Positions 53,732 through 61,614 of a DNA stretch of 64,000 nucleotides are shown one piece after another (within the stretch, counting starts at the first letter, position 1; every line of letters starts with the position of its first letter). Below the pieces are notes generated by a model. The model was not told the origin of the DNA. It saw only the letters and a list, made by a program, of their open reading frames with translations, and ran no database searches. A program made the translations under genes and the position numbers. The stretch comes from Planctomycetota bacterium (GTDB lineage: Bacteria; Planctomycetota; UBA1135; UBA2386): NCBI GenBank assembly GCA_014192625.1, contig BJHM01000008.1, positions 1 through 64,000 of the forward strand, written 5' to 3'.

Positions 53732-56080
53732 ATGCGTGCTGTTGCGCCGTCGAGCCTCTGGCTCGGCCTCTGTCTGCTGATCCTCCCCTCGTTGCGTGCG
53801 CAGGATCTTGCCAGCAAGGTGGCAACCGTCTTGAGTCAGGCCGACAACTCGACCATCGACCAGGTGTTCGCGCTTGCGCAACAGCTGACCATCGACCTTG
53901 ACGACAAGCAAACCGACCCAGCCCGCGACGCCTTCATGGCGGCGGCTGGCAAGCACGGCGACAAAGCTCGGTTGTGTGCGGCGGTGGCCGTGCAGGACCT
54001 AAAAAACGACACGACCTACGGCAAGGATCTGCTCGAACTGCTAACGCCGATCGCAAAGAGCAAAGATGACGCCCTGCGCGCAGCAGCAATCGCCCTGCTC
54101 GGCGAGGACCGTTTTTACAACACTCGCATCCTGCCTGAAGTGCGTAAGCTCATTGAAAGCAACTGCAAGGACGAACTGGTTGCACCAGCGGTGCGCATCG
54201 AAGCGGCGCTAGCCCTCTGGCATATTGGCACGAGCGAACAACGCGCCATCGCAAAGACGACGCTGGAGCAATTCATCCGTTCGACCGACCAAGACTTGCG
54301 GGTGCGTGGTGCATTGACGTTGGCAGAACTGAACGTCGCTGCGGGCGAAGCTTGGACGATCCTGCGTTCCGTGCAGCTGCAGCCCAATGACCTTGGCCGC
54401 CGCGCTCGCCTATACCTCAAACGCGAAGAAGAGCGTCGGCAGTTTGAGGCGATGCTCAGCAAGCTCGCCGAATCGAAGCAACCGAGCAGCCCGACCGGCG
54501 GCAGCGAAGACGCGTATCGAGTGCTCTCAGAACTCAAGATGCGCATTCATGCAAACCACGTACTTGGCAGCACGGTCAAGGACGATGAGCTGATGCAATA
54601 CGCGGCGAAGGGCATGCTCAGTGGCCTCGACCCACACAGCACATTCTTCACCAGCGACGAGTTCCAAAAGTTCTTCTTTGATCTCAACCGCGAATACGGC
54701 GGCATCGGCGCGTTCGTCAACTTTGATCAGGACAATGATTTCTCGGTGATCCGCCCGATCTATTCGGGCCCCGCTTACAGCGCGGGACTGCTGTCAGGCG
54801 ACAAGATCCTCGAAGTCGACGGTTGGGAAACCACTGGTCACACCAGCGACGAAATCATCTCGCGCCTAAAGGGCCGCCCCGATACTTCCGTCACGCTCAA
54901 GGTGTTCCGACCGGGCTGGCAAGAAGCGCAGACGATGGCCATCGTGCGCAAAGAAGTGCACGTGCCGGCGGTCAACTGGACCATGCTGCCAGGCGAGATC
55001 GCGTATCTCGAACTCGTCAACTTCAGTGCGAACTTGTCCGCCGAACTCGAAACGGCACTGAAGGATGTCATGGCTAAGGGTGCTGTCGGCGTCGTGCTCG
55101 ACGTACGCAACAACACCGGCGGCTTCCTCACGCAGGCACGCGATGTCGTGGAGAAGTTCGTCAAAGGCAAGCAGCTGGTCGTCTACACGCAGGGCCCGGC
55201 CGAGAAGCGCAGGGACTACTTCACGCGCGACACTGCCACCTGTGCGCTGCCGCTCGCGGTCCTCACCAATGACTTCTCGGCATCGGCAAGTGAGATCACC
55301 GCTGGCGCACTGCAGGATCTGCACCGCGCCGTGATCATCGGAGAACGATCGTTCGGCAAGGGCACCGTGCAGAACATGATGCCGCTCGCTTCAGAACCTG
55401 GCGAACGCTTCGAGGACCTCAATGACGACGGCAGCTTTCAAGAAGGCGAGCCTTATGAAGACAGCAACGGCAACAAAAAGTTCGACGTCGGCGCGCACAT
55501 CAAGCTGACCGTCGCCAAATACTATTTGCCCAGCGACCGCTGCCCGCACCGCGAGTTTGACAAGAACGGCAAGATCGTCGATCCAGGCTGGGGCGTCATC
55601 CCAGACACCAAAATCGATCTGCTCGAAAACAAACCCGAAGATGCCTGGAAAAACTCTGCAATCTTCGCCCTGCTGAAGAAAAACGTGTTCCGCGACTACG
55701 TGAAAAAGAACCTCGCGGAACAACCGGACCTGTTCCGCGTGTTGGCTGAAGGCGACGGCGGCGACAGCAACAAGTATCCGGACTTCGATACGTTCTACAC
55801 AGGCCTCGACACCAAGCTCAGCAAGGACGACGTGCGGCGCTGGGTGCGCTATGAAGTGCGTGACCGCGTAAGCGACCTGCGCAAAGCGGTCTACCCAGGC
55901 TCACGAGCACTCGGCGATCCGCAGGAGGACGCACAGCTGCAAGAAGCCGTGCGCCAGCTGCTAAAGCAACAGGGCAAGGACATCCGCGATGTTGCCGCTT
56001 ACCAGAACGTCCTGAAGATCCCGCTCGACGAAACTAGCGCGAGCACCAAGGAAGAAAAGAAGCGCACCTCGCTGAAGTGA
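53732..56080 (+). CDS. Carboxy-terminal processing protease (S41) with helical N-terminus and calcium-loop-like insert
   Basis: A 782-residue secreted protease. A signal peptide (ending SLRAQ) leads into about 200 residues of helical, HEAT-like repeats, then a PDZ-like domain (about 310-410, GPAYSAGLLSGDKILEVDGW), and the S41 core. The catalytic pair is Ser518 in FSASASEI and Lys543 in SFGKGTVQ, at the family spacing of 25. Soon after, residues 562-585 carry DLNDDGSFQEGE and a second DSNGNKKFD, like EF-hand/dockerin calcium loops. The ATG at 53732 has a ggag five bases upstream. It probably trims periplasmic proteins. Confidence 0.9.
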   Translation: MRAVAPSSLWLGLCLLILPSLRAQDLASKVATVLSQADNSTIDQVFALAQQLTIDLDDKQTDPARDAFMAAAGKHGDKARLCAAVAVQDLKNDTTYGKDLLELLTPIAKSKDDALRAAAIALLGEDRFYNTRILPEVRKLIESNCKDELVAPAVRIEAALALWHIGTSEQRAIAKTTLEQFIRSTDQDLRVRGALTLAELNVAAGEAWTILRSVQLQPNDLGRRARLYLKREEERRQFEAMLSKLAESKQPSSPTGGSEDAYRVLSELKMRIHANHVLGSTVKDDELMQYAAKGMLSGLDPHSTFFTSDEFQKFFFDLNREYGGIGAFVNFDQDNDFSVIRPIYSGPAYSAGLLSGDKILEVDGWETTGHTSDEIISRLKGRPDTSVTLKVFRPGWQEAQTMAIVRKEVHVPAVNWTMLPGEIAYLELVNFSANLSAELETALKDVMAKGAVGVVLDVRNNTGGFLTQARDVVEKFVKGKQLVVYTQGPAEKRRDYFTRDTATCALPLAVLTNDFSASASEITAGALQDLHRAVIIGERSFGKGTVQNMMPLASEPGERFEDLNDDGSFQEGEPYEDSNGNKKFDVGAHIKLTVAKYYLPSDRCPHREFDKNGKIVDPGWGVIPDTKIDLLENKPEDAWKNSAIFALLKKNVFRDYVKKNLAEQPDLFRVLAEGDGGDSNKYPDFDTFYTGLDTKLSKDDVRRWVRYEVRDRVSDLRKAVYPGSRALGDPQEDAQLQEAVRQLLKQQGKDIRDVAAYQNVLKIPLDETSASTKEEKKRTSLK

Positions 56081-56101
56081 GTTGGCTGGCGCGCAGTTCG
56101 C

Positions 56102-57691
56102 TCAATCGCGACCAAGCGCGCCATCTACCGTGCGCCAAATGCCGCACGGATTGCCATCGCGCAGTTCGTCCGGCAAGGCATCATTCGGCAGGTCCTGAAA
56201 CGCCACCGGCCGTGCCCAGCGGAGGATCGCACGCGACCCAACTGCGGTGCAGCGACTATCGCTGCTCGCCGGCCACGGTCCGCCGTGCTGCATCGAACTG
56301 CACACCTCGACGCCGGTCGGCACCCCATTGGCGATCAAGCGGCCAACCTTGCGGCGTAAAATAGCGAGCAGTCCCGCGTGCTCGACAAAGTCTGCATCTG
56401 TGCCGTGCACGGTCGCAGTCAGGTGCCCCTGCAGCGACTCGGCCACTGCAAGCATGTCGCCATACGAGTCACAACGGACCGCCACCAGTGCCGGTCCGTA
56501 GATCTCCTCACGCAAGCGACTCTCTTGCAAAACGAAGCTCGCGTCCGTGGTGAACAACATCGCTGCGGCCGACGTAGCCTTGCAATGAGTGCCCTGTCCC
56601 GTTGCTGTCGCATGCACCGTTACGCCTGCAATTTCCCGCACCTGCTGCAGCGTGCGATCGAAGTTGCTGCGGATGGATTCATGCACCATCGTGCCTGGAA
56701 CTGCCGCACGGAAAAGCTCCGCAAGCTTCGCCAGCATCGGTTTGCCATGCGCAGAGAGAAACAACACCATGCCAGGACTCGTGCAGAACTGCCCCGCGGC
56801 GAGGAGCGCTGAGGCCGCCAACTGCTCCCCGATCTGTTCGCCGCGCAGAACCAGCGCACCTGGCAACACGAACACGGGATTGACCGAGCCCATCTCCGCG
56901 AACACCGGGATCGGCACACTTCGCTGCCATGCAAGCTCGCACAGTGCGCGACCGCCTTGTGGCGAGCCCGTGAAGCCTACGGCCGCAATCGCCGGATGCA
57001 GAACGAGTGCTTTGCCAACCGCATGACTAGCGCCTTGCACCATTGAAAAGACGCCGCCCGGCAAGGCAGCAGCGCGGACGCTATTTGCGATCGCGCGAGC
57101 AACCAGCTCACTGGTGCCAGGATGTGCCGGGTGCGCCTTCACAACCACAGGGCAGCCAGCTGCCAAGGCCGACGCGGTGTCGCCACCCGCGACGGAATAC
57201 GCGAGCGGAAAATTGGAGGAGCCAAACACAGCGCAAGGACCTAGCGGCACGAGCATCGCGCGCAGATCCGATTTGGGCAGTGGTTTTCGTTGTGGCTGCG
57301 CACGATCGATGCGGGCATCAACCCACGAACCTTCGCGGATCAAGTCCGCAAATCCTTTCAGCTGGTTTACCGTGCGGCCGCGTTCGCTGGTCAGCCGCGC
57401 CATTGGCAGGCCAGTCTCCGCATGAGCGCGTTCGAGCAACGTGTCGCCAAGCAGCAGGATCTCATCGGCAATACGCTCCAAGAACGCAGCCCGAACCACT
57501 CTTGGCTTTGCAGCGTATTCGGCAGCCGCAGCAAACGCGTGCTGCGCTGCAGTGGCGATTTCATCAGCAGTCGCCTCGTGGAATTCGGTTGCCAGCGATT
57601 CGCCGGTTGCCGCCGCAGATGCGTGAAATGTGCTGCCTGTGCCACGCCGCCACTGCCCGAAAAGACAATGCTCGCCCGTGAGCAAACTCAT
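56102..57691 (-). CDS. Alpha-ketoglutarate semialdehyde dehydrogenase-like aldehyde dehydrogenase
   Basis: A 529-residue NAD(P)-dependent aldehyde dehydrogenase. FGSSNFPLAYSVAGGDTASALAAG covers the cofactor site, FAEMGSVNPV contains the catalytic Glu, and AAGQFCTSPG contains the catalytic Cys. The sequence best fits the subfamily of alpha-ketoglutarate semialdehyde dehydrogenases that complete hydroxyproline, arabinose or glucarate breakdown. It overlaps the DHDPS-family gene by 4 bases, the usual arrangement for such a pathway. Substrate is inferred from subfamily and pairing, not proved. Confidence 0.85.
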   Translation of the reverse strand: MSLLTGEHCLFGQWRRGTGSTFHASAAATGESLATEFHEATADEIATAAQHAFAAAAEYAAKPRVVRAAFLERIADEILLLGDTLLERAHAETGLPMARLTSERGRTVNQLKGFADLIREGSWVDARIDRAQPQRKPLPKSDLRAMLVPLGPCAVFGSSNFPLAYSVAGGDTASALAAGCPVVVKAHPAHPGTSELVARAIANSVRAAALPGGVFSMVQGASHAVGKALVLHPAIAAVGFTGSPQGGRALCELAWQRSVPIPVFAEMGSVNPVFVLPGALVLRGEQIGEQLAASALLAAGQFCTSPGMVLFLSAHGKPMLAKLAELFRAAVPGTMVHESIRSNFDRTLQQVREIAGVTVHATATGQGTHCKATSAAAMLFTTDASFVLQESRLREEIYGPALVAVRCDSYGDMLAVAESLQGHLTATVHGTDADFVEHAGLLAILRRKVGRLIANGVPTGVEVCSSMQHGGPWPASSDSRCTAVGSRAILRWARPVAFQDLPNDALPDELRDGNPCGIWRTVDGALGRD

Positions 57692-58593
57692 GCCCCCACC
57701 TGTGGCCTTGACGACAGCGCGGTGCGAATCACCCGCAGTGCTGATTCCCGCAATGCGCCTTCAACTGGCAACCGTGGGCCGCGAACACGCTCATTGCCTT
57801 GCAAGACTTCTTGCTGCGCCAATTTGATCAGCTGCACAAACTCAGGCACGGTGTCGAGTCGCAGCAACGGCAGGAACCAGTGATAGAGCGGCATGGCTTT
57901 CGCGACACCATGATCCCTTGCGGCGCAGAACAGAGCGACCGTCTCGACAGGGAATGCGTTCACGAGGCCAGCGACCCAACCGACAGCTCCCATCGCAATG
58001 CCTTCGACGGCCATGTCGTCCATTCCAACCAGCAGATCAAGACGAGCCAAAACCAGCGCCTTGATTGCGGTCACGCGCCGCGCATCGCCACTCGACTCCT
58101 TGACTGCGACTAGGTTGGGATTTGCAGCCGCGAGCTCTGCGATGAATGGTGGCGTAAAATCGGTGCGATACGCCGGCGGATTGTTGTAGAGCATGCAAGG
58201 CAAGTGGGTCGCACGGATCACCGCCTCGACATGCGCCCGAGCCTCGCGCATATCGCCGACGTGCACATACGCTGGCAACACCATCAGCCCGCGACAACCG
58301 GCTTGTTCCGCCGCCTGTGCCAAGGCCACGGCATCGCGGGTTGACAGCGCGGCGATTCCTGGCAACACCGGTTTTGACCCGGCAGCACTGACCAAGGTCT
58401 TCAGGACCGAAACCTTTTCGCTGAACGACAGGGTTGCACCTTCACCCAACGAACCAAGCGGAATCAGACCATTGCAACCAGCCGATAATTGCCACTCCGC
58501 ATGCTTGGCCAAGAAGGCATGGTCGATAGTGCCATCGGCAAGGAACGGTGTAGTGATGGCTGGCAGGACACCCCGGAACGGACGCTGAATCAT
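57688..58593 (-). CDS. DHDPS-family lyase, probable hydroxyproline- or sugar-acid-pathway deaminase/dehydratase
   Basis: A 301-residue TIM-barrel aldolase-like enzyme. The Schiff-base lysine lies in LVAVKESSGD and the catalytic Tyr in MLYNNPPAYRTD. The segments GWVAGLVNAFPVETVALF and LYHWFLPLLRLDTVPEFVQ resemble pyrroline-4-hydroxy-2-carboxylate deaminases of hydroxyproline breakdown more than DapA itself. With the downstream dehydrogenase it would yield alpha-ketoglutarate. A keto-deoxy sugar-acid dehydratase is the alternative. No epimerase or oxidase gene is nearby. The start at 58593 (MIQRPFRGV) was preferred over one at 58641. Confidence 0.82.
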   Translation of the reverse strand: MIQRPFRGVLPAITTPFLADGTIDHAFLAKHAEWQLSAGCNGLIPLGSLGEGATLSFSEKVSVLKTLVSAAGSKPVLPGIAALSTRDAVALAQAAEQAGCRGLMVLPAYVHVGDMREARAHVEAVIRATHLPCMLYNNPPAYRTDFTPPFIAELAAANPNLVAVKESSGDARRVTAIKALVLARLDLLVGMDDMAVEGIAMGAVGWVAGLVNAFPVETVALFCAARDHGVAKAMPLYHWFLPLLRLDTVPEFVQLIKLAQQEVLQGNERVRGPRLPVEGALRESALRVIRTALSSRPQVGA

Positions 58594-59054
58594 TTGCAGA
58601 GCGAATCGCTGGGACCCGCGGCACGCAACTGCTTTTCGCAAGTGGACACAGGCTTGCGGCAGCGCTGTTGCCTTTTAAGTGCCTAGCCCGCCTGCCACTC
58701 GATCCGAGTAATTGGGGTTGCGACCTTTGCCGCCTGTTTGCATCTGGCGTGCGCCACGACAACGCACGCCAATCACATGCCCAAAGTAAATCTGCGCGCA
58801 GAACCGCACGATCGAACTGCCGTAGGATGCCGCCGCAAACTACCGTTGGTAATAGCGCCGCCAATCGCACAGATTTTGTTGAGTCGCTCAAGGATCCATA
58901 ACCACCATTGCACTGCCGCCCCATAGGCAGCCAATGTTGCGCTTCGGCAAGTGTTGGCATCACCAATTCGGCAAGCACCAACCTTGACCGCGCGGTTTGC
59001 CAACGCGATTTTTTGCGAACTTGCACCCGTTCACCAACCATCGCAAATCGGTCA
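58594..59054. other. Divergent intergenic region with an inverted repeat
   Basis: No supported gene lies in these 461 bases between the DHDPS-like gene (minus) and the small hydrolase gene (plus). The clearest element is a perfect 9-bp inverted repeat at 58745-58771. Short minus-strand frames exist but show no family signature. Confidence 0.5.
58745..58771. promoter_or_regulatory. Perfect 9-bp inverted repeat, candidate operator
   Basis: TGGCGTGCG and CGCACGCCA are separated by nine bases (ccacgacaa). The dyad is not followed by a T tract on either strand, so it is more likely a regulator site or RNA hairpin than a terminator. It lies 151 bases upstream of the DHDPS-like gene start. Confidence 0.45.
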
Positions 59055-59678
59055 ATGATTCCGCTACCTGAGTTCCTCTGGGACGGCCCAATAGATGCAA
59101 AGCGCACGGTGCTTTTGGCGCATAGTGCAGGGCTTCCGGGCTCGCAGCCGATCCTCACTGCGTTCGCAAAAGGCCTCGCCGCCCGCGGCCTGCGCGTCGC
59201 CCGCTTCGACTATCCCTACATGCAAGCCATGCGGGACGGCGTCCGCCGCGCACCAGACAGCCTGGCTTCGCTGCTGTTATTTCATCGCGCAGCTATCGCC
59301 GCCACGCTGGTCAGGCCTGACCAGCTCATCTTGGCCGGCAAGTCGATGGGCGGACGAATATCGACTTTGCTCGCGGACGAAACCGGTTGTGCTGGCGTGA
59401 TCGCAATTGGCTATCCCTTTCATCCACCGCAAAAACCAACCCAACTGCGCACGAAGCATCTGGCCACCATCCGCACGCGTTGCCTGTTCCTTCAAGGGGA
59501 ACGAGATGCTCTCGGCAACCGCGCCGAAGTGAGCGCTTACCAGTTGTCAGCGGCGATCACGCTGCATTGGTTTACTGATGGCGACCACTCGCTCATACCG
59601 CGGTTGCGGAGCGGCCACACATCTGTCGAGCACCTTGAGAAAGCCATCGCAACATCGGCCTCGTTTGCACTCTCGTAG
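59055..59678 (+). CDS. Small alpha/beta hydrolase (KANL3/Tex30-like)
   Basis: A 207-residue cytoplasmic hydrolase. The nucleophile elbow is GKSMGGR (Ser97), the acid is likely the Asp in GERDALG, and the His is in DGDHSL, which completes the triad. LLAHSAGLPGSQ is the oxyanion region. The length and layout match the KANL3/Tex30-like group of small hydrolases, whose substrates are unknown in bacteria. The ATG at 59055 was chosen at the start of homology; the open frame extends further upstream. It is followed 37 bases later by a lipoprotein gene. Confidence 0.85.
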   Translation: MIPLPEFLWDGPIDAKRTVLLAHSAGLPGSQPILTAFAKGLAARGLRVARFDYPYMQAMRDGVRRAPDSLASLLLFHRAAIAATLVRPDQLILAGKSMGGRISTLLADETGCAGVIAIGYPFHPPQKPTQLRTKHLATIRTRCLFLQGERDALGNRAEVSAYQLSAAITLHWFTDGDHSLIPRLRSGHTSVEHLEKAIATSASFALS

Positions 59679-59715
59679 TAGACATGGATGCCCGTCGCTG
59701 CTTGGATGGCGACCA

Positions 59716-60102
59716 ATGCGATTATCAGTGATCTTGAGTGCGTTGCTATTCTGCTCCCTGTCCCTGCAAAGCTGCCTCTTTATGGCGGCCGGCGCGATCG
59801 CTGGCGCTGCCTATGGCGCAGTGAGCTACAGCAATAACGAGGCGACCATGGAGGTCACGCAGGACCTTACCAAAGTGTTCGCCGCCGCCAAGAAGGCGCT
59901 GCGCAAGCTGCAGTTTCAAGTCGACGACACTCAGGTCGCTACTGCTACGGAAGGCACTCTGAAGAGCAGCGACGTAAAGGTGGACGTCGAACGGCTGCCT
60001 GGCAACACGACTAGAGTGACCGTAAAAGTCGGCACGTTTGCTACCGCCGACAACGAACGCCGCGCCAAGCTGGTCCTCGAAGAAATCAAGCTCGCTCTCT
60101 GA
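59716..60102 (+). CDS. DUF3568-family small lipoprotein
   Basis: A 128-residue protein with a clear lipoprotein signal ending LSLQSC (Cys20), then AAGAIAGAAYGAVSY, a Gly/Ala-rich stretch typical of DUF3568 proteins, and an alpha/beta domain (TQDLTKVFAAAKKALRKL, TRVTVKVGTFATADNERRAK). Proteins of this family are widespread small outer-membrane-type lipoproteins of unknown role. The start was fixed by the signal peptide; a longer frame begins upstream inside the hydrolase gene. It is convergent with the DUF3500 gene, 41 bases apart. Confidence 0.8.
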   Translation: MRLSVILSALLFCSLSLQSCLFMAAGAIAGAAYGAVSYSNNEATMEVTQDLTKVFAAAKKALRKLQFQVDDTQVATATEGTLKSSDVKVDVERLPGNTTRVTVKVGTFATADNERRAKLVLEEIKLAL

Positions 60103-60143
60103 GTTTGGGGTTCGGCCACCCGCGGCTTTTGCTCACCCGTTTC

Positions 60144-61199
60144 TCACTTGCGGGAATCGGCTGCGTGCGAGCGTGCATAGTGATCTCTTAGCGCATCCCC
60201 GCCAAAGTCATGCTCTAGGTCACGGTAGATCGTGTGCGAGTGGTTTGCCTGATTCTGGGTGTTGTCGTATTCGATGACGAACGTAGGCCCCTGGATTCGG
60301 TAGTAGTGGCCTTCGCCAACTTTGCTGCCACCAGCCCACGCGAAATGGATGTGAGAAAAGCCACGTTCGTGCATGCGTCGCAGGTCAGCTTTTGCGTATT
60401 CATCGCGTTCGTTGCGCACGTATTCTTCGATCAGCAAAAGCAATTGCTCCCGCTGCGGCGGCGTCATCAATGCAGCCGAGAGGCCTTGTGGAGAGCCAGC
60501 GTCTAGTGCTGTCCGCAATGGGCCCAGCACGATATCTTGAGGTGCGCTCACAGAGATCACCGCGAGTTGCCGTTGCCCTTCGTCAAGCATCGCGAGCAGT
60601 GACCTAGCCAGATCTTCTTCACGGCCGAGGACGCGCTCCAACGCGCGAGGTCCCGATGGAATCAGGTGCGGGTTTGCGCCGAGAAAAATCGGCGTGGCCC
60701 CCACCAGCAGACCATGCTCGACCGCGAAGTGCATCGACACATGGTGTCCTTGCAACCGCAACGCAAAATCTGCCCCTTGCGCAGGCTCGCCAAAAAACTG
60801 CAGCCAATAACGCCGTGGGTCACGGTGCGTCGCATCCTGACCAGCAGCGGTTTCGATCCCATGCAGAACATCTTCGAGCGCAACGATCGCATCAACCTTG
60901 GTCATGCCTTGATTGCTGAGCACACACTGCAAAAGCCGCTTCGCCCTGGCCCTCTGCGGCAAATCGAGATCGCCCAGCATCACGCCTGGATACTGCTGCG
61001 GCACAAAGTTCCAGGTCAGGCGAGACGGATCGGCCAACGGCATGACGGCTATTTTACGTTGCGCACTGGTAAGCGCGGCCAAGAACGCCTGCGCCGACTC
61101 CGCCAGTTGGGTCGCGTCGACATCTCTGCTAGCAACTCTTGCAACACCACATGTGGAGACCAGCAACGCGATCAGACTGAGTATCGGCCGACTGTGCAT
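60144..61199 (-). CDS. Secreted DUF3500 protein
   Basis: A 351-residue exported protein with a signal peptide (about residues 1-20). It matches DUF3500: RRYWLQFFGEP, LRLQGHHVSMHFAVEHG, TPIFLGANPHLIP, FSHIHFAWAGGSKVGEGHYYRIQ, FVIEYDNTQNQANHSH and the ending DFGGDALRDHYARSH. Conserved His and Asp residues point to a metal- or substrate-binding site, but no activity is established that I know of. The start has a good Shine-Dalgarno (aaagga, 7 bases upstream). A stable hairpin lies 42 bases upstream of the start codon. Confidence 0.88.
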   Translation of the reverse strand: MHSRPILSLIALLVSTCGVARVASRDVDATQLAESAQAFLAALTSAQRKIAVMPLADPSRLTWNFVPQQYPGVMLGDLDLPQRARAKRLLQCVLSNQGMTKVDAIVALEDVLHGIETAAGQDATHRDPRRYWLQFFGEPAQGADFALRLQGHHVSMHFAVEHGLLVGATPIFLGANPHLIPSGPRALERVLGREEDLARSLLAMLDEGQRQLAVISVSAPQDIVLGPLRTALDAGSPQGLSAALMTPPQREQLLLLIEEYVRNERDEYAKADLRRMHERGFSHIHFAWAGGSKVGEGHYYRIQGPTFVIEYDNTQNQANHSHTIYRDLEHDFGGDALRDHYARSHAADSRK

Positions 61200-61614
61200 A
61201 AGGAAGTTCCTTTTTACGGTTCAGCTTTGCCATCAAGTGTTCAGCATGCCGCAGACACCGAACTGCGGCATGCTGATAAATAATCAGAACTACGAAGCGG
61301 ACCGATCCGCCGCCGCCCGCCGCGTTCTTTCAGCCGCGGGGTTGCCCTGGGCCGGATATTCAGCGCGGCAGGACTTTTGACTGCGTTGGTGCCGACATAG
61401 CGATCACCCGAGCCACCTGAGCTACAGTCGATGCTGCCCGGGGATTGCAGAGTGACTTTTTGCACACTGGGATAGCGCAGTCAATGCCGACTGATAATCC
61501 AGCCAAGGTCAGTGCGAGATCGGCAACGAACCGCTCTGCTTCCATGGTTAGAATGCACTGCAAGAATAGAGTGAAGCTCGCATTTTTGCGGCACCTTGCC
61601 GGTGGAAAAACATC
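61200..61614. other. Divergent intergenic region with a strong hairpin
   Basis: The 415 bases between the DUF3500 and GIDE-LemA genes contain no supported gene. The leader of DUF3500 carries a perfect 14-bp inverted repeat (61241-61276). The remainder shows no other recognisable element; promoters of both genes must lie here. Confidence 0.5.
61241..61276. promoter_or_regulatory. Perfect 14-bp inverted repeat in DUF3500 leader
   Basis: tcagcatgccgcag and ctgcggcatgctga flank an 8-base loop (acaccgaa). The stem is perfect and lies 42 bases upstream of the DUF3500 start codon. It could be an operator, an RNA leader structure or a terminator for transcription entering from either side; no T tract follows on either strand. 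Confidence 0.5.

Noticed and set aside
58773-59003. 76-residue minus-strand frame in the divergent gap
   Set aside because: Composition and lack of family signature suggest chance; it does not overlap the inverted repeat in a meaningful way.
58442-59158. 238-residue minus-strand frame overlapping the DHDPS-like gene start
   Set aside because: It lies partly in another frame of a supported gene and shows no family motifs.
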